From Rhizobium anhuiense (GTDB lineage: Bacteria > Pseudomonadota > Alphaproteobacteria > Rhizobiales > Rhizobiaceae), in contig NZ_ML133536.1 of assembly GCF_003985145.1 (NCBI RefSeq), positions 105,385 to 169,384 on the forward strand: 64,000 bases of DNA, given 5' to 3'. Made by a program: the position numbers and the translations under genes. Below are positions 43,139-53,096 of this stretch, one piece after another (within the stretch, counting starts at the first letter, position 1; each line of letters starts with the position of its first letter). The notes beneath the pieces were generated by a model. The model did not search any database. It saw only the letters and a program-made list of their open reading frames with translations, and was not told where the DNA came from.

Positions 43139-44698
43139 ATGAGCATCAAAGAAGAGATCAAGTGGTTCAAGACCAATTTCGCGTCAGACATTGTCCCGGC
43201 GCTGGCCGGAACGCCCCTGTCTTTCGACTTGATCTGCGCCATTGCGTTTCAGGAGTCCGGTGAACTCTGGAGCAAACTCCGACTGCACCTGTCGCGTGAG
43301 GAGATATTGAGATTGTCTGTCGGCGATACGCTCGACACGCCGAACCGTAGCGCCTTTCCAAAGAACCGGGCAGAACTTGTCGACGCGAACCGCGGTGGGG
43401 AAATGTTCGACTTTGCACATGGGCTGCTTGGCGAAATGGCCGAAGCCACCGGTATCGAGGCGTATCAAAGGGTGGCGCGGCGACCGGAGAAGTTCGTCCA
43501 CGGTTATGGCATCTTCCAATATGATTTGCAGTTTTTCAAAACCGACCCCGATTTCTTCCTCGAGCAGCGTTGGCAGAACATCGACGCCTGCGTTGACAAA
43601 ATGGTCACGGAGCTCAAGCATGCTCTCCGCCAACTTGACCTTGACGATAAGCAATCGCTGACGGATCTGGAGTCGGCGTTCACTGCAATCGTTTATAATA
43701 CGGGCTTTGGCAATTTCAGGAAAAGTAAGGGTCTTCAGCAAGGGCATTTCGACGGAACGCATTTTTATGGCGAGAACATCGACCAGTTCATCAAGATCGC
43801 GCGGGAGATTCCAAACCCGGCGACAGGGGAGGCTCCTGGCCATATCATGGTCGCCGCCGCGGTCGTTGCTGAACCATCGATTGTAAGCATTGCCAAGGCG
43901 GAATTCGATCGGTTCAACGGTATCGATGAAGGCGACGAGCCGCTGCGAGGACACATCGCAGATTATTATGAGGCTGGGGGCGGCAGCCGCGATCTCAATC
44001 CCACGCTCAATGACAATGCGTGGTCCGCCGCGTTTGTATCCTTCTGTGTCAAGAAATCAGGTGCGACGCCGCAACAGTTTAAGTTCAATTTGAGTCACAG
44101 CGTGTTTGTTCACGCCGCCATCGCAAATGGTGACGCGCATACCGGCGTGTTCCGCGGTCATCGTATCACTGAATATGCGCCGAGGCTGGGAGACCTTATT
44201 CATCACAATCGGGATGGTGCCACGCTGAGTTTCGACTTTGCCAAGCGGAACACTGGTTACCCTTCGCACAGCGCCATCGTCGTCGGCTTCGAGACACGCA
44301 ATGGCGTGCGGCATGCCGTGACGATCGGCGGAAACGAGGCCATTCCTCAGGGGACCGGCACAGTCGGAAAAAAGTTCTTCGCGCTGGACGTTAACGGCTT
44401 TCTGGATCAATCGGAGATCCGGTCCAAGCTTATCTGCGTTGTCGAGAACCTGCTGGCGGCCGGCGCGCAGGCTGTGGTGCCTGGCGCGTTTGTCGTCCGG
44501 GTACGGACCGACCTCAAACTGCGGGGCGGGCCTGGACCGGAGTTTCCGATCATCAAGGAACTGCTCGACGGCACGCCTCTCAATGTCCTTGAATTCGAGG
44601 AAAACACGAGGGGTCGATGGGCGCTCGTAGATCTCGAGGGCGATCGGGTGAAGGATGGGTTTGTATTCGCAAAGTTCATCGAGCCTGCAACGGTGTGA
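43139..44698 (+). CDS. DUF2272 (NlpC/P60-like) protein with C-terminal SH3 domain
   Basis: A 519 aa protein. AGGAGAG precedes the ATG. The N-terminal 220 residues resemble a lysozyme or transglycosylase-like module (LSFDLICAIAFQESGELWSK, with a candidate catalytic Glu; HGYGIFQYDLQFF). The middle is DUF2272 (NDNAWSAAFVSFCVKKSGAT, then GYPSHSAIVVGFE), an NlpC/P60 relative in which Ser replaces the usual Cys. The last 70 residues are a bacterial SH3 domain (LKLRGGPGPEFPIIKELLDG) that commonly binds peptidoglycan. No signal peptide is visible, unlike its neighbours, so it may be released by lysis or by another route. Confidence 0.8.
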   Translation: MSIKEEIKWFKTNFASDIVPALAGTPLSFDLICAIAFQESGELWSKLRLHLSREEILRLSVGDTLDTPNRSAFPKNRAELVDANRGGEMFDFAHGLLGEMAEATGIEAYQRVARRPEKFVHGYGIFQYDLQFFKTDPDFFLEQRWQNIDACVDKMVTELKHALRQLDLDDKQSLTDLESAFTAIVYNTGFGNFRKSKGLQQGHFDGTHFYGENIDQFIKIAREIPNPATGEAPGHIMVAAAVVAEPSIVSIAKAEFDRFNGIDEGDEPLRGHIADYYEAGGGSRDLNPTLNDNAWSAAFVSFCVKKSGATPQQFKFNLSHSVFVHAAIANGDAHTGVFRGHRITEYAPRLGDLIHHNRDGATLSFDFAKRNTGYPSHSAIVVGFETRNGVRHAVTIGGNEAIPQGTGTVGKKFFALDVNGFLDQSEIRSKLICVVENLLAAGAQAVVPGAFVVRVRTDLKLRGGPGPEFPIIKELLDGTPLNVLEFEENTRGRWALVDLEGDRVKDGFVFAKFIEPATV

Positions 44699-44907
44699 GA
44701 TGACGCTGTGCGCTCTTCGGCCGCCCGAAGAAGCCTGACGGTATCGGGCCGGATGCATGCGCAGCGCCGAGGGCCTTAGACCATCATATGATTGCGTCCC
44801 TTTGTCATAATGAGAGCTGTCGCGTTGCGAGGTGGGGGTTATGCAGATTGCCGATCAGGAGAGGGTTGTTTCAGATCGGATTGGTCCAGTATGCGGAGAT
44901 CAGGTCA

Positions 44908-45867
44908 GTGACGAACGGTTTTAGCCAAAGCATATTGCTCGGAGTGGCTCTTCTTGCCACCCAAGCATGTCAGGTGCCGCGGGATACGAGGATCATTGTT
45001 CGCGATCCTGATCCGTCTCGCAAAGCTGTTGACATTTGGCTGCGTGAACCTCGCGATCCAGCTCTTGTCCACCTGTCAGACTACGCTCTTCTTGCGGCGG
45101 CGGCCTATAATGAGAGGCTGGCAGGGGGCGCCTATTGTCCAAGTGTTGTGGTGCCTCGACACCGTTGGAAACAACTTCCCGACTATTTGGAGAGCGACCC
45201 AGTAGTTGAAACTCCCGGCGGCCCTATTAAGATCAGAGGACTTGGCTATCAGCTCTGGCGCGATACGGAGGCAACTGGCCGAAAACGGCTAGCGCTTGTT
45301 TTCCGAGGGACCGATCTCGGTGATTTCGGAGACTGGATTGCTAACTTGAGGTGGCTGACGCGGCTAAACCCCTTCACACGCGACCAGTATGCCCAGACCC
45401 GTGATCTCGTTAAAGCACTGACAAGCCGTATAGATAAGGACTTCGGCCCGAATGCTGAGATAATAGCAGTTGGGCACTCGCTGGGTGGCGGGCTCGCTCA
45501 ACAGGCTGCGTACGCCTCCCCGCGCATACACACCGCTTATGCATTTGATTCCTCACCTGTCACAGGCTCGACGAGCGCGGACCCAAAAGTAAGTGCCGCC
45601 AACAGAAAAGGCGACCAGATCTTCAGGATCTATGAACGGGGCGAGGTTCTTGCACCCCTCCGTTCAATACAGCGGCAACTAAAACCGATCGGAAAAAACA
45701 ACCCCAAGGAGACGGAACTCCGGTTTAATTTTCGTTCGACGTTCCGATTGGGTAATCCCGGTTCGGGTCCATTTAGCCAACACAGTATTAATCAGCTTGC
45801 CTGCGATATCATCTGTTGGGTCGATATGAAGGGCGATGAAGACCAGTGCGGCCCGGCTGTACCATAA
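44908..45867 (+). CDS. Class 3 lipase-like alpha/beta hydrolase, exported
   Basis: A 319 aa hydrolase with the lipase nucleophile elbow AVGHSLGGGLAQQAA (Ser about residue 191) and a preceding FRGTDLGDFGDWIANL segment typical of lipase class 3 enzymes. GTG at 44908, with GGAG nearby, opens a hydrophobic signal (SILLGVALLATQACQVP). The cysteine is preceded by TQA rather than a perfect lipobox, so lipidation is uncertain. The catalytic His is probably in the final SQHSIN. A longer in-frame ATG at 44788 lacks a signal. It belongs to the exported-hydrolase cluster. Confidence 0.8.
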   Translation: MTNGFSQSILLGVALLATQACQVPRDTRIIVRDPDPSRKAVDIWLREPRDPALVHLSDYALLAAAAYNERLAGGAYCPSVVVPRHRWKQLPDYLESDPVVETPGGPIKIRGLGYQLWRDTEATGRKRLALVFRGTDLGDFGDWIANLRWLTRLNPFTRDQYAQTRDLVKALTSRIDKDFGPNAEIIAVGHSLGGGLAQQAAYASPRIHTAYAFDSSPVTGSTSADPKVSAANRKGDQIFRIYERGEVLAPLRSIQRQLKPIGKNNPKETELRFNFRSTFRLGNPGSGPFSQHSINQLACDIICWVDMKGDEDQCGPAVP

Positions 45868-45940
45868 CACTGAAATGTATGCGGTTTCTGCAGTGATGCA
45901 GGCACGCTCGTGCACCCGCGGACCCACCGAGGAGGAGATT

Positions 45941-47998
45941 ATGGCAGCAAGCACCGTGAATGCCGCAGCGCGTCGGCTGATGGATCCTGCCACGTGGCCC
46001 GCCGGATGGCTCGTCCTCCTGGGGCTCGCTGCGCTAGTTCTTTGCTTTTGCCTCGCGGCCGCCTCCGGACCGAATGTTGGGGAGGTCACCAGCACGAAAT
46101 GCGAGCAAGCCGAGACAACAGCCAAACAGAGCCTGACCGAAGCTGACGCCGCTAACGACCGGGCCGGTATCCTGCGCATGGTGGGCGTGATGCCGGGGGA
46201 GACGGAGCCCGGCCGGAATATCTGCGTCCTGGTGGCCGGCGTCGTCTCCAGGGAAACGGTGGAGGAGCGGGCAAACAACGTCAAACTAATGCAGGAAGCG
46301 CTGACCGCGAGCCAGGCCAGGCTTACACAGGCAACGGACGAAGGCAAGCCGGCCAGCGAGATCACCCAGTTCCAAAGCGCTGTTGACAAGGCGAAGACCG
46401 ATCTCCGCACGGCGAAGGCCGGGTACGCGAAGCCGCTCGATCCGGTGCCACTCTCTGTCTTTCTCAACGACAAGCTCGCCCCGTTTCTCAAAGTGCAGGC
46501 GCACGCGACTGACGCAGTGCAGCGGCTCTACTTCCCCCTGTGGACGCCCGAGGACGCGACCGACCCTGCCGCGAAGTTTTGGCAGGAACTGTTGAGCGAG
46601 GTGGCATTTGCCAAGCCCTTGGGCAAGCGCCAGGTCGATATCGGCCTGTCGCACGCCGGATCGACAGCTTCCATCCCCGAGACCGCCCGGAACGGCACCA
46701 TTGACCAGATCACGATGTACGTTTTCTCGCTGACCCCGGTGCTTGTCGGATTGCTTGCGTTGGCCCTGCTTACCGCCGCTTTCATCGCATATGCCGCGCG
46801 GACGCCGCTCCTCCGCGACAACAGCTTAACCTGCCGAGATCTATTGTATCGGCTCGAGGCAGTGAAGCTCGAAGAGAAGCGACGGCAGCGCGAGTTCGGA
46901 CTCGCCGAGACCGACCTCGCCGCAGCCCCGGGCGACCCGGACAAATTCGCCGCCTACACCGCCGCACGGAGTGCCCTCGTTGCCGCCAGAGCGGAAAATG
47001 GCAGACTAGAGACGGTTCTCGACGTTGACCCTGCGCACGGAAACGCAAGGGTGCAGCGAATGAGGCTGGAAGACCTGCTCATCAAGCCGCAGGAGGAGGT
47101 CGCGAGGCTGCAGGCCCGACGGAACACGGCGCAGGCAGCCCGCGATGCGGCTGGGAAGACCTTCGACGAGGTAAGCGGCCTGACCGCTGCGCAGGCTGCG
47201 CTTGACCAAGCAGAGGCTGCCCTCACTGCCTCGCCCGGTGCCTCGACGCAGGCACGCGACGACGCCAAAGCCGCAAGAGATCGGATCGTCTCGACCAATG
47301 AAACTCTGATCAAGGCAACCGAAGCAGAGCTCGAGACTGCAGGCACGGACATCAAGGAAGCTGTATCGGGTATTAGGCAAAAGCAGGCCGGAATTGACCA
47401 GGTCGCGCAGCAATTGAAGGACGCCGAGAAAGCTCTAGATGACGCGCAACTTACAGTCGACCCAGCGGCCAGCAAGGTGGCCGATATCCAGCGGAATTAT
47501 CCCACATCGCAATTTGCAGACCGAGCCACCGGCCCCTACAGCCTCGGCCGCACCCAGATGGCCTTCTGGCTCTTTCTGGTGATAGCCGGCTATATCTTCA
47601 TCGCCATGAGCTTCGACCTCTACTACGGCCTCCTCAGCAACGAGATCCTGTGGCTTCTCGGCATCAGCGGGGCGACCGGTCTCGGGTCTGTCCTTATCAA
47701 TGCCGGTACCACCGAAGGCCGCACATCTCGCGGCTTCGTTAGCGATGTCCTGAGTGTCGATGGCGCGCCGCAACTGCAGCGTATCCAGGCGATCGCCTGG
47801 ACTCTGATCCTGGGGGCGCTGTTTGTGTGGACCGTCGCACGCAACTTTCGCCTGCCTGTCTTCGACCCCACGCTGCTCCTGTTGATGGGGCTGGTGAGCG
47901 GGCTTTACCTCGGCTTCAAGGCTCAGGAGGAGGCGAAGGGGGAGGCCGCCAAGGGAGACGCAGCCAAGAACGGGAGCAAGAGCGGGGGAACGCCCTGA
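45941..47998 (+). CDS. Large coiled-coil membrane protein
   Basis: A 685 aa protein of unknown family. GAGGAGGAG precedes the ATG. The first segment crosses the membrane (WLVLLGLAALVLCFCLAAA), then a periplasmic or cytoplasmic coiled coil (RANNVKLMQEALTASQARLT), a second crossing (SLTPVLVGLLALALLTAAFI), a long A/D/E/K-rich coiled coil (about residues 310-540) and four C-terminal crossings (MAFWLFLVIAGYIFIAMSF, ILWLLGISGATGLGSVLI, IAWTLILGALFVWTV, LLLMGLVSGLYLGF). This is the architecture of a membrane scaffold or conduit and not an enzyme. Confidence 0.75.
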   Translation: MAASTVNAAARRLMDPATWPAGWLVLLGLAALVLCFCLAAASGPNVGEVTSTKCEQAETTAKQSLTEADAANDRAGILRMVGVMPGETEPGRNICVLVAGVVSRETVEERANNVKLMQEALTASQARLTQATDEGKPASEITQFQSAVDKAKTDLRTAKAGYAKPLDPVPLSVFLNDKLAPFLKVQAHATDAVQRLYFPLWTPEDATDPAAKFWQELLSEVAFAKPLGKRQVDIGLSHAGSTASIPETARNGTIDQITMYVFSLTPVLVGLLALALLTAAFIAYAARTPLLRDNSLTCRDLLYRLEAVKLEEKRRQREFGLAETDLAAAPGDPDKFAAYTAARSALVAARAENGRLETVLDVDPAHGNARVQRMRLEDLLIKPQEEVARLQARRNTAQAARDAAGKTFDEVSGLTAAQAALDQAEAALTASPGASTQARDDAKAARDRIVSTNETLIKATEAELETAGTDIKEAVSGIRQKQAGIDQVAQQLKDAEKALDDAQLTVDPAASKVADIQRNYPTSQFADRATGPYSLGRTQMAFWLFLVIAGYIFIAMSFDLYYGLLSNEILWLLGISGATGLGSVLINAGTTEGRTSRGFVSDVLSVDGAPQLQRIQAIAWTLILGALFVWTVARNFRLPVFDPTLLLLMGLVSGLYLGFKAQEEAKGEAAKGDAAKNGSKSGGTP

Positions 47999-48026
47999 AG
48001 CGACCGACGCACTGGAGGTGGCGCGC

Positions 48027-48173
48027 ATGGCCCTGCCGCGTGTGTCGGCTCGGGGCCTAACAGCCTATGTTGCCGGAGAAATCATCGGCGACTGGGGTTC
48101 CGATGATGAAGAGTGGTGTCATTTTACCGCGCTTGATGCCACTAAGGTCGCGCTAAACGCGCCTTCACCCTAG
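48027..48173 (+). CDS. Possible 48-aa small acidic protein
   Basis: A short frame 28 bp after the coiled-coil gene with a strong ribosome site (GGAGGTG, seven bases upstream). Product: MALPRVSARGLTAYVAGEII, then an acidic stretch GDWGSDDEEW and CHFTALDATKVALNAPSP. No family recognised. Its position and ribosome site suggest co-translation with the membrane protein. Confidence 0.45.
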   Translation: MALPRVSARGLTAYVAGEIIGDWGSDDEEWCHFTALDATKVALNAPSP

Positions 48174-48731
48174 ATGCTAGCATGACACGATCGCAGATTG
48201 GATGACTCCGCCGACGACACAACACTCGCCTCACCACAGGCATAGCCAGGCGTGCAGCCTGGCTGCGATCGCTCCGCCCCGTGTTGGCCGTTGCCTCGAC
48301 CGCCCCATAGGACCGGTCATACGTCTCCCACGGATCGAGAATGTAGTAACCGGATCACCAGTTCGATTCCCGGAAAGGCCGACAGACGAAGCGCATCTGC
48401 GTTCGACCGCGCGGCGGCTTGCCGGGTTGGGCCTGGGACGGATCAGCACCCGCATTTCGGGGTAACTCGTTTGCGGTTGGCTGCAGAAGCGGGTTTCGCG
48501 TTGCGCTTTCCACAGGCCCCGAAGCGCAGGCACTCCAATCGATGATGGACGGCATAGGGGGTATCGACTCCCTTCATTCGGTCTCATCGATGTCCGGCGA
48601 GCTCGAAGTGTCCCGCGTTGGCCGGCGCAGAAGCTCCACATGCGAATTCGGCCCCGCCCGGCGAAGGTGCGAGGTACGTATCGGCCAGCGAGGTAGTCCA
48701 GCCCCTGTCCAGCCTGCCTCGCCCTATATAA
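48174..48731. other. Spacer between coiled-coil and patatin genes
   Basis: Nearly 560 bp between convergent genes with only broken, non-conserved frames. A GTTCGATTCCCGG string near 48361 resembles a tRNA T-arm but its stem does not pair. No terminator was identified. Confidence 0.35.
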
Positions 48732-51152
48732 TTATCGAAAAGGGCATTGTGTCGTCGGATCCTGACTCTCCAACGCCCACCTAACGTCCCACGGACCGCA
48801 GTCGTTGCTGTTGCTTCCTGGCCCGAGCTGCTTTTGACAAAGGGAAGCATGGGGCACGAGGGAGTCGAGCATCCGTTCTGTTGTTCGCGACAGTTGCCAT
48901 GAAAGCGGTAGATCAAACATCCCGTGATCAGGGTCAAACGCCCGGAAGGCCGTTGTATCCAGATAAATCGGAGCTCTAGGAAGCCCGCATGGCAAATTGC
49001 CCCATGACTCACCGATCTCATGGACCAAAATGTCGTTCATATTCTGCTTCCACGATCCTCGGATCGAGGTTATGCCTGCGATCACGGTGGCTAGTGAGCC
49101 ATAAACCTCGGACCGCGTCCTACCTTCAGGCCCGTTAATCTGGATGGCATAAATTTGAAAAGGCTTGGCGAGGCAAGGGACGTCAGCCGTGCTGCGGACA
49201 CCCTGAGGGCAAGGATCGCGACTACGGGCTTGGTGCAAAGACGTCAGGAGGCTGTAAATTGCGCCCGCCCCGTTGTTGTCGAAATAACCGCCATCCACAA
49301 ATCGCAGCACCTCAGTTCGCTCAATGTGGTTTTCGCTAGAAGGGGGACCTGGAGGTGATCCCGGCTTCGTGTAAAGTACGGACCTGGCATACGTTCCTTC
49401 CGGTGTTACGATGGGGAATCGAGCACTGAGACCCACAGCGGTGCTGACGCGAATTTCGTTCGGATAGCTTCCGTGGAGGTCGTTCAGAGAATAATCGGTG
49501 GCCGCCTCGTAAAAGTCGCCGACAACACCGAGATTCAATCGGAAAGGTGCGACGCTCACCGGGCCGTAACCCGTCAGATCGTATGTATTCAAAATGAGCG
49601 CGGGTGCCATTCCATCTGGCCGCCATGCCTTATGCATGGGGAGGGAAAGTAGGCCGCCGGAGGGTTGCCCTGACCAAAGACGTTCAATTGCGTCATCGAA
49701 CACGCGGCCCCGATCCAGTGCAGGGATGGAGAAAGGCAGCACCGACGAGAAGAAATCATAAAAGAGAGTGCCCGCCATAAGGGGCGTCAATATCTCCTGT
49801 CCAAGAATTTTGGTTGCTCGCTCCTTGAGCCCTTGATCCTTGACGGCGTCGAAATTGCACGCGCTGAGAGGTTGGACAGCTTCCGACGCCAAACTCGCAT
49901 AAACGGCGGCTCCGAGCGAGCCGCCGGAAACTCCACTGATGGCGAATACATGTGGTCCAAAGCGCGGGCACGTATCCTGTAAAGCTCCCAATACCGCTGC
50001 GGTGAAGTATGCAGCGTACAGCCCACCGCCCTCGGCGGTCACAACGAATACGGGGTAGGGGCGATCCTCATAGGCTTCGAGGTCCGGTCGATTGCTCAAC
50101 CACTCAAGAAAGGCGCCGTCAGCTAGAGGATGGTCAGGGGCTGAACCGCCTCCGTCCTTTCGAATTTCATGATTTCTATTCCAGCCCAAAAGGGTAAATG
50201 CGAGCCCGCATAGAACAAGCAAAGACAGAATTGGAATACCGGATATCCGACGCAGATGACGGAGGTACATCGATATTGCCGCGATGCAAGCAAGCCATGC
50301 CGCAAACACGGAGATCGCCGACACGAAGCCGGGAAACTGCGCGCGTGGTATGACATAGTATATGAAGAGAACAGCCACGACCGCTGGAACGACGATGTTC
50401 GATCTATGTCTCGCACCTTTAGTTCGGGAAAGACAAAAAATACCCACCGCCAACGCCAGGGCGAGGCACAATGTGTAGCGCTCAAGCCTGGTCAGCGCCT
50501 CAATTGGATTTCCGTAATCACCTAACTCTGGAGACGCTGTTGCTCTTGCAATTGCAAGAGCGATGCCCACAAGCGGCAAAGCCGACGCGACAGCTATACT
50601 TAAATCAATCCACACGGAGTGGAAATCCGTCTGTGAAGGCGTCGTGCGAGCGCCACGTCCTGGTTGCCTTCTAACAGCCTGAACTGTGGCATAAAGCAAT
50701 TGGGAGGTCGCAAGGCCGAGGATACAATACGTAAAACCTGCAAAAAGTATCCGGCCGAGCGCCAGGTCTAAATCCTCTGCCGCGCTTCGTAAGACCTCAA
50801 AAACCGCGTCGCCCAGCAAAACAGGCGCAAACAATCCGATAATGCAAAAAACACAGGGCCAAAAGAACTCTCGAATTGTATGACCGGTAGGAAGCCGCAT
50901 CTGTTTCAACTTGCTAAGAATTTCCATGATCTCTCCTAAAGCACTTTCCAGCTTAATCATGGCCGAACGGACTAACTCGAAATCTAGCCGATCCGTCTCC
51001 CATACGAGAAATCGTCCGGGAGTGATTGCATCGAACCAGAGAAGCCGAAGCCAAGCTCCCGCTTGCTCGACTAACGCGGTTAGTCGCTGCGTCAACCGCG
51101 GTGCCCGGCCTGGTTGTCCAAGGACGAGCCCGGTCGAGATTTCATCGTCCAC
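48732..51152 (-). CDS. Membrane-anchored patatin-like phospholipase
   Basis: An 806 aa protein. The C-terminal half is a patatin domain: oxyanion loop TAEGGGLYAAYF (about residue 370), nucleophile elbow ISGVSGGSLGAAV (Ser near residue 410) and catalytic Asp in FVDGGYFDNNGAG (about 620). The N-terminal 340 residues have several hydrophobic segments (CVFCIIGLFAPVLLGDAVF, LSIAVASALPLVGIALAIA, ISVFAAWLACIAAISMYL) that anchor it. It starts with GTG four bases after the trypsin-nuclease stop, so both share one message. Patatin effectors attack membrane phospholipids in several bacterial conflict systems. Confidence 0.85.
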   Translation of the reverse strand: MDDEISTGLVLGQPGRAPRLTQRLTALVEQAGAWLRLLWFDAITPGRFLVWETDRLDFELVRSAMIKLESALGEIMEILSKLKQMRLPTGHTIREFFWPCVFCIIGLFAPVLLGDAVFEVLRSAAEDLDLALGRILFAGFTYCILGLATSQLLYATVQAVRRQPGRGARTTPSQTDFHSVWIDLSIAVASALPLVGIALAIARATASPELGDYGNPIEALTRLERYTLCLALALAVGIFCLSRTKGARHRSNIVVPAVVAVLFIYYVIPRAQFPGFVSAISVFAAWLACIAAISMYLRHLRRISGIPILSLLVLCGLAFTLLGWNRNHEIRKDGGGSAPDHPLADGAFLEWLSNRPDLEAYEDRPYPVFVVTAEGGGLYAAYFTAAVLGALQDTCPRFGPHVFAISGVSGGSLGAAVYASLASEAVQPLSACNFDAVKDQGLKERATKILGQEILTPLMAGTLFYDFFSSVLPFSIPALDRGRVFDDAIERLWSGQPSGGLLSLPMHKAWRPDGMAPALILNTYDLTGYGPVSVAPFRLNLGVVGDFYEAATDYSLNDLHGSYPNEIRVSTAVGLSARFPIVTPEGTYARSVLYTKPGSPPGPPSSENHIERTEVLRFVDGGYFDNNGAGAIYSLLTSLHQARSRDPCPQGVRSTADVPCLAKPFQIYAIQINGPEGRTRSEVYGSLATVIAGITSIRGSWKQNMNDILVHEIGESWGNLPCGLPRAPIYLDTTAFRAFDPDHGMFDLPLSWQLSRTTERMLDSLVPHASLCQKQLGPGSNSNDCGPWDVRWALESQDPTTQCPFR

Positions 51153-51156
51153 CAGA

Positions 51157-53049
51157 TCAGAGGCGTATGTCGCGCTCGGAACGGATCTCTGTCACAGCCT
51201 TGGTGGCGTCGACCAGGGATTCAGGGCCGACCGGTCGGGTAACTAGCTCGGGACGACTAATGATGTCGGCATCCGAAAGCAGATCGAAATTGAGCTCGGT
51301 TTTCCGGGCAAGCTCGGCAAGCGACACCTGATAGATACGGAAGGGATCGAGATCGAGGCTCTCAAGATCGTTGAGCAGCTTTTCCTGAGACAGGATGAAA
51401 GCTGCACATCGCAACCGATCATCCTTGCCGAGATAGGCGATCATTTTCCAAAATGATCGAGGAATGAGGGCATCCCTGTACTCAATATCTTCCGTTCCGA
51501 ATACCGGCCCACCAACGACCGAGAGCTTGAGGTCCTTGAGGTCGGCCTGGTCAAACACGAGATTCTCGAGCTCACCCCACAGCCCTTTTCTGGATGACTG
51601 GTTGAAACGCTCGTGCTGCGGCGCAATATTGGTGAAATAGAACGAATCCCGATTGGCCTGTTCCGCTTCCGCAACGGGTCCCCAGCAGACGTCGGCGCGG
51701 CGCGCAATATGTCCACGGTCGACGCGGTTCTCGAGATAAAGCGCATCTCCGAATTGGTATTTGGCATCGATCCTCGGATCGATCGAAAAGCCGCGGCGTG
51801 GCAGTGCCACCATCCTCGAGCCATCTATGTTCCAGGCGACATAGCGCGCCATCCGGCGCTTTGCGCTCAGGCAGACCGAAAAATGCGTGTAGGGTATCGT
51901 TTGGCCTCGTCCGAAATTGACAGCGTCACGCTTCTGCGCGGCAGACAGGCCTGGCTCCGGGACGGCTGCTCCAAGAAAACCCGCATCGTAGCCTCGTCGA
52001 GCCACGATACTCTCGATCTGGACTGCGGTGGGCGCCGTGGTCAGTGGCTCCAGGACGAAATCGAGTTTCTTCTGGATGGAGGCTGGGTAGCAGGCGAGCG
52101 CGTGCTCGTCGCTCGTGCCATTGGTCTCCCCAGCAAAATGGAGGCCGGCAAAAATGTCGGTGGCCTTGCCTTTGTCGAAGATGAGCCACGCCGATCCGGA
52201 ATCGCCGCCCTTGCTGATCTCGCCGTCTGCGGGAACGTCCTGAGGATCGGGACCGATTTCAAAGCAGCCGATCGCCTGTTCGCCCGCGGGGATGCCGTAG
52301 TTGATCTTGGCCATGACGTCGACGCGACGAACGACGCCTCTGGTTACTGCGGTCGTCCGCCCGGATTTGACCACCTTGTCGCCGAGTGCGACGCGCGCCA
52401 TTCGAGCCGGCACCACATTGAGTTCGAAAACCGAGCGGTCATACCCGCGTTGCTGAACTTTTGATAGCGCGCAATCGCCGGCCGCGCCCAAATGGCTGCG
52501 GAGCAGGGTTCCCGCGACGTTGAGCGTGATATTGTTGTCATCGTAGGGCCCGGGCTGAACGATCGTGTCTCCGATCTTTCCGACGTTGCCGTTGAGAACA
52601 TGCCAATTGGACAGCACGCAGGGCGCTCCGGTCGCGCGATCGAAAACGATCAAGCCAAGCGTCCCAGCAGTTTCAGCGGTATGCGCGATGCTGACACCTG
52701 GCCGGATCGGATCGAGCCTCTGGCGGCGCAGATCAATTTGTTCCTCTGCAACAATTTCGAACGACGGACGGAAGGCGCGCTGCAAGACATCCGTCGGGAC
52801 CATCTGCCCTTCGACCTCGATTGCCTCAGGAATGCGGCGGCTGCCGAGTGATTCAATCGCAGAATCTCCCTTGGTGCCGACCGTGAATTGAATGCAGATC
52901 GGGCCGTCCCCATTCTTCAGGCCGATCCCTACCGATGTGACGTTGGGATCCTGCAGATAGTCAGCGCCTTTGGCGCGGATGTGTCTGCGTAACGCCTCTT
53001 CGGAAATCCCCCCCGTTGATTGCCGGCTTCCACGAGTAACCTTTGCCAT
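51157..53049 (-). CDS. Trypsin-like protease fused to a NUC1 DNA/RNA nuclease
   Basis: A 630 aa two-enzyme fusion. ATG at 53049 preceded by GGGAGG is chosen over a longer open frame to 53439. The first part is a trypsin-like domain with His in CVLSNWHVLNG (about 150), Asp in AAGDCALSKV (about 193) and Ser in KGGDSGSAWLIF (about 284). The second part is a non-specific DNA/RNA endonuclease of the NUC1 family with the catalytic motif VDRGHIARRADV (His about 446) and the downstream NIAPQHERFNQ that supplies the metal-binding Asn. No signal peptide is seen, so it probably works in the cytoplasm. A protease able to release or trigger the nuclease by cleavage is an attractive reading but is inference. 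Confidence 0.88.
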   Translation of the reverse strand: MAKVTRGSRQSTGGISEEALRRHIRAKGADYLQDPNVTSVGIGLKNGDGPICIQFTVGTKGDSAIESLGSRRIPEAIEVEGQMVPTDVLQRAFRPSFEIVAEEQIDLRRQRLDPIRPGVSIAHTAETAGTLGLIVFDRATGAPCVLSNWHVLNGNVGKIGDTIVQPGPYDDNNITLNVAGTLLRSHLGAAGDCALSKVQQRGYDRSVFELNVVPARMARVALGDKVVKSGRTTAVTRGVVRRVDVMAKINYGIPAGEQAIGCFEIGPDPQDVPADGEISKGGDSGSAWLIFDKGKATDIFAGLHFAGETNGTSDEHALACYPASIQKKLDFVLEPLTTAPTAVQIESIVARRGYDAGFLGAAVPEPGLSAAQKRDAVNFGRGQTIPYTHFSVCLSAKRRMARYVAWNIDGSRMVALPRRGFSIDPRIDAKYQFGDALYLENRVDRGHIARRADVCWGPVAEAEQANRDSFYFTNIAPQHERFNQSSRKGLWGELENLVFDQADLKDLKLSVVGGPVFGTEDIEYRDALIPRSFWKMIAYLGKDDRLRCAAFILSQEKLLNDLESLDLDPFRIYQVSLAELARKTELNFDLLSDADIISRPELVTRPVGPESLVDATKAVTEIRSERDIRL

Positions 53050-53096
53050 GACTTGCCTCCCAAAGTGTTGGTTGCAGATGTATTCGCGCTGCGGCA

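Noticed and set aside
48340..48385. tRNA-like string (AGTTCGATTCCCGG)
   Set aside because: The T-stem does not pair, no anticodon or acceptor stem is found and no CCA end follows.
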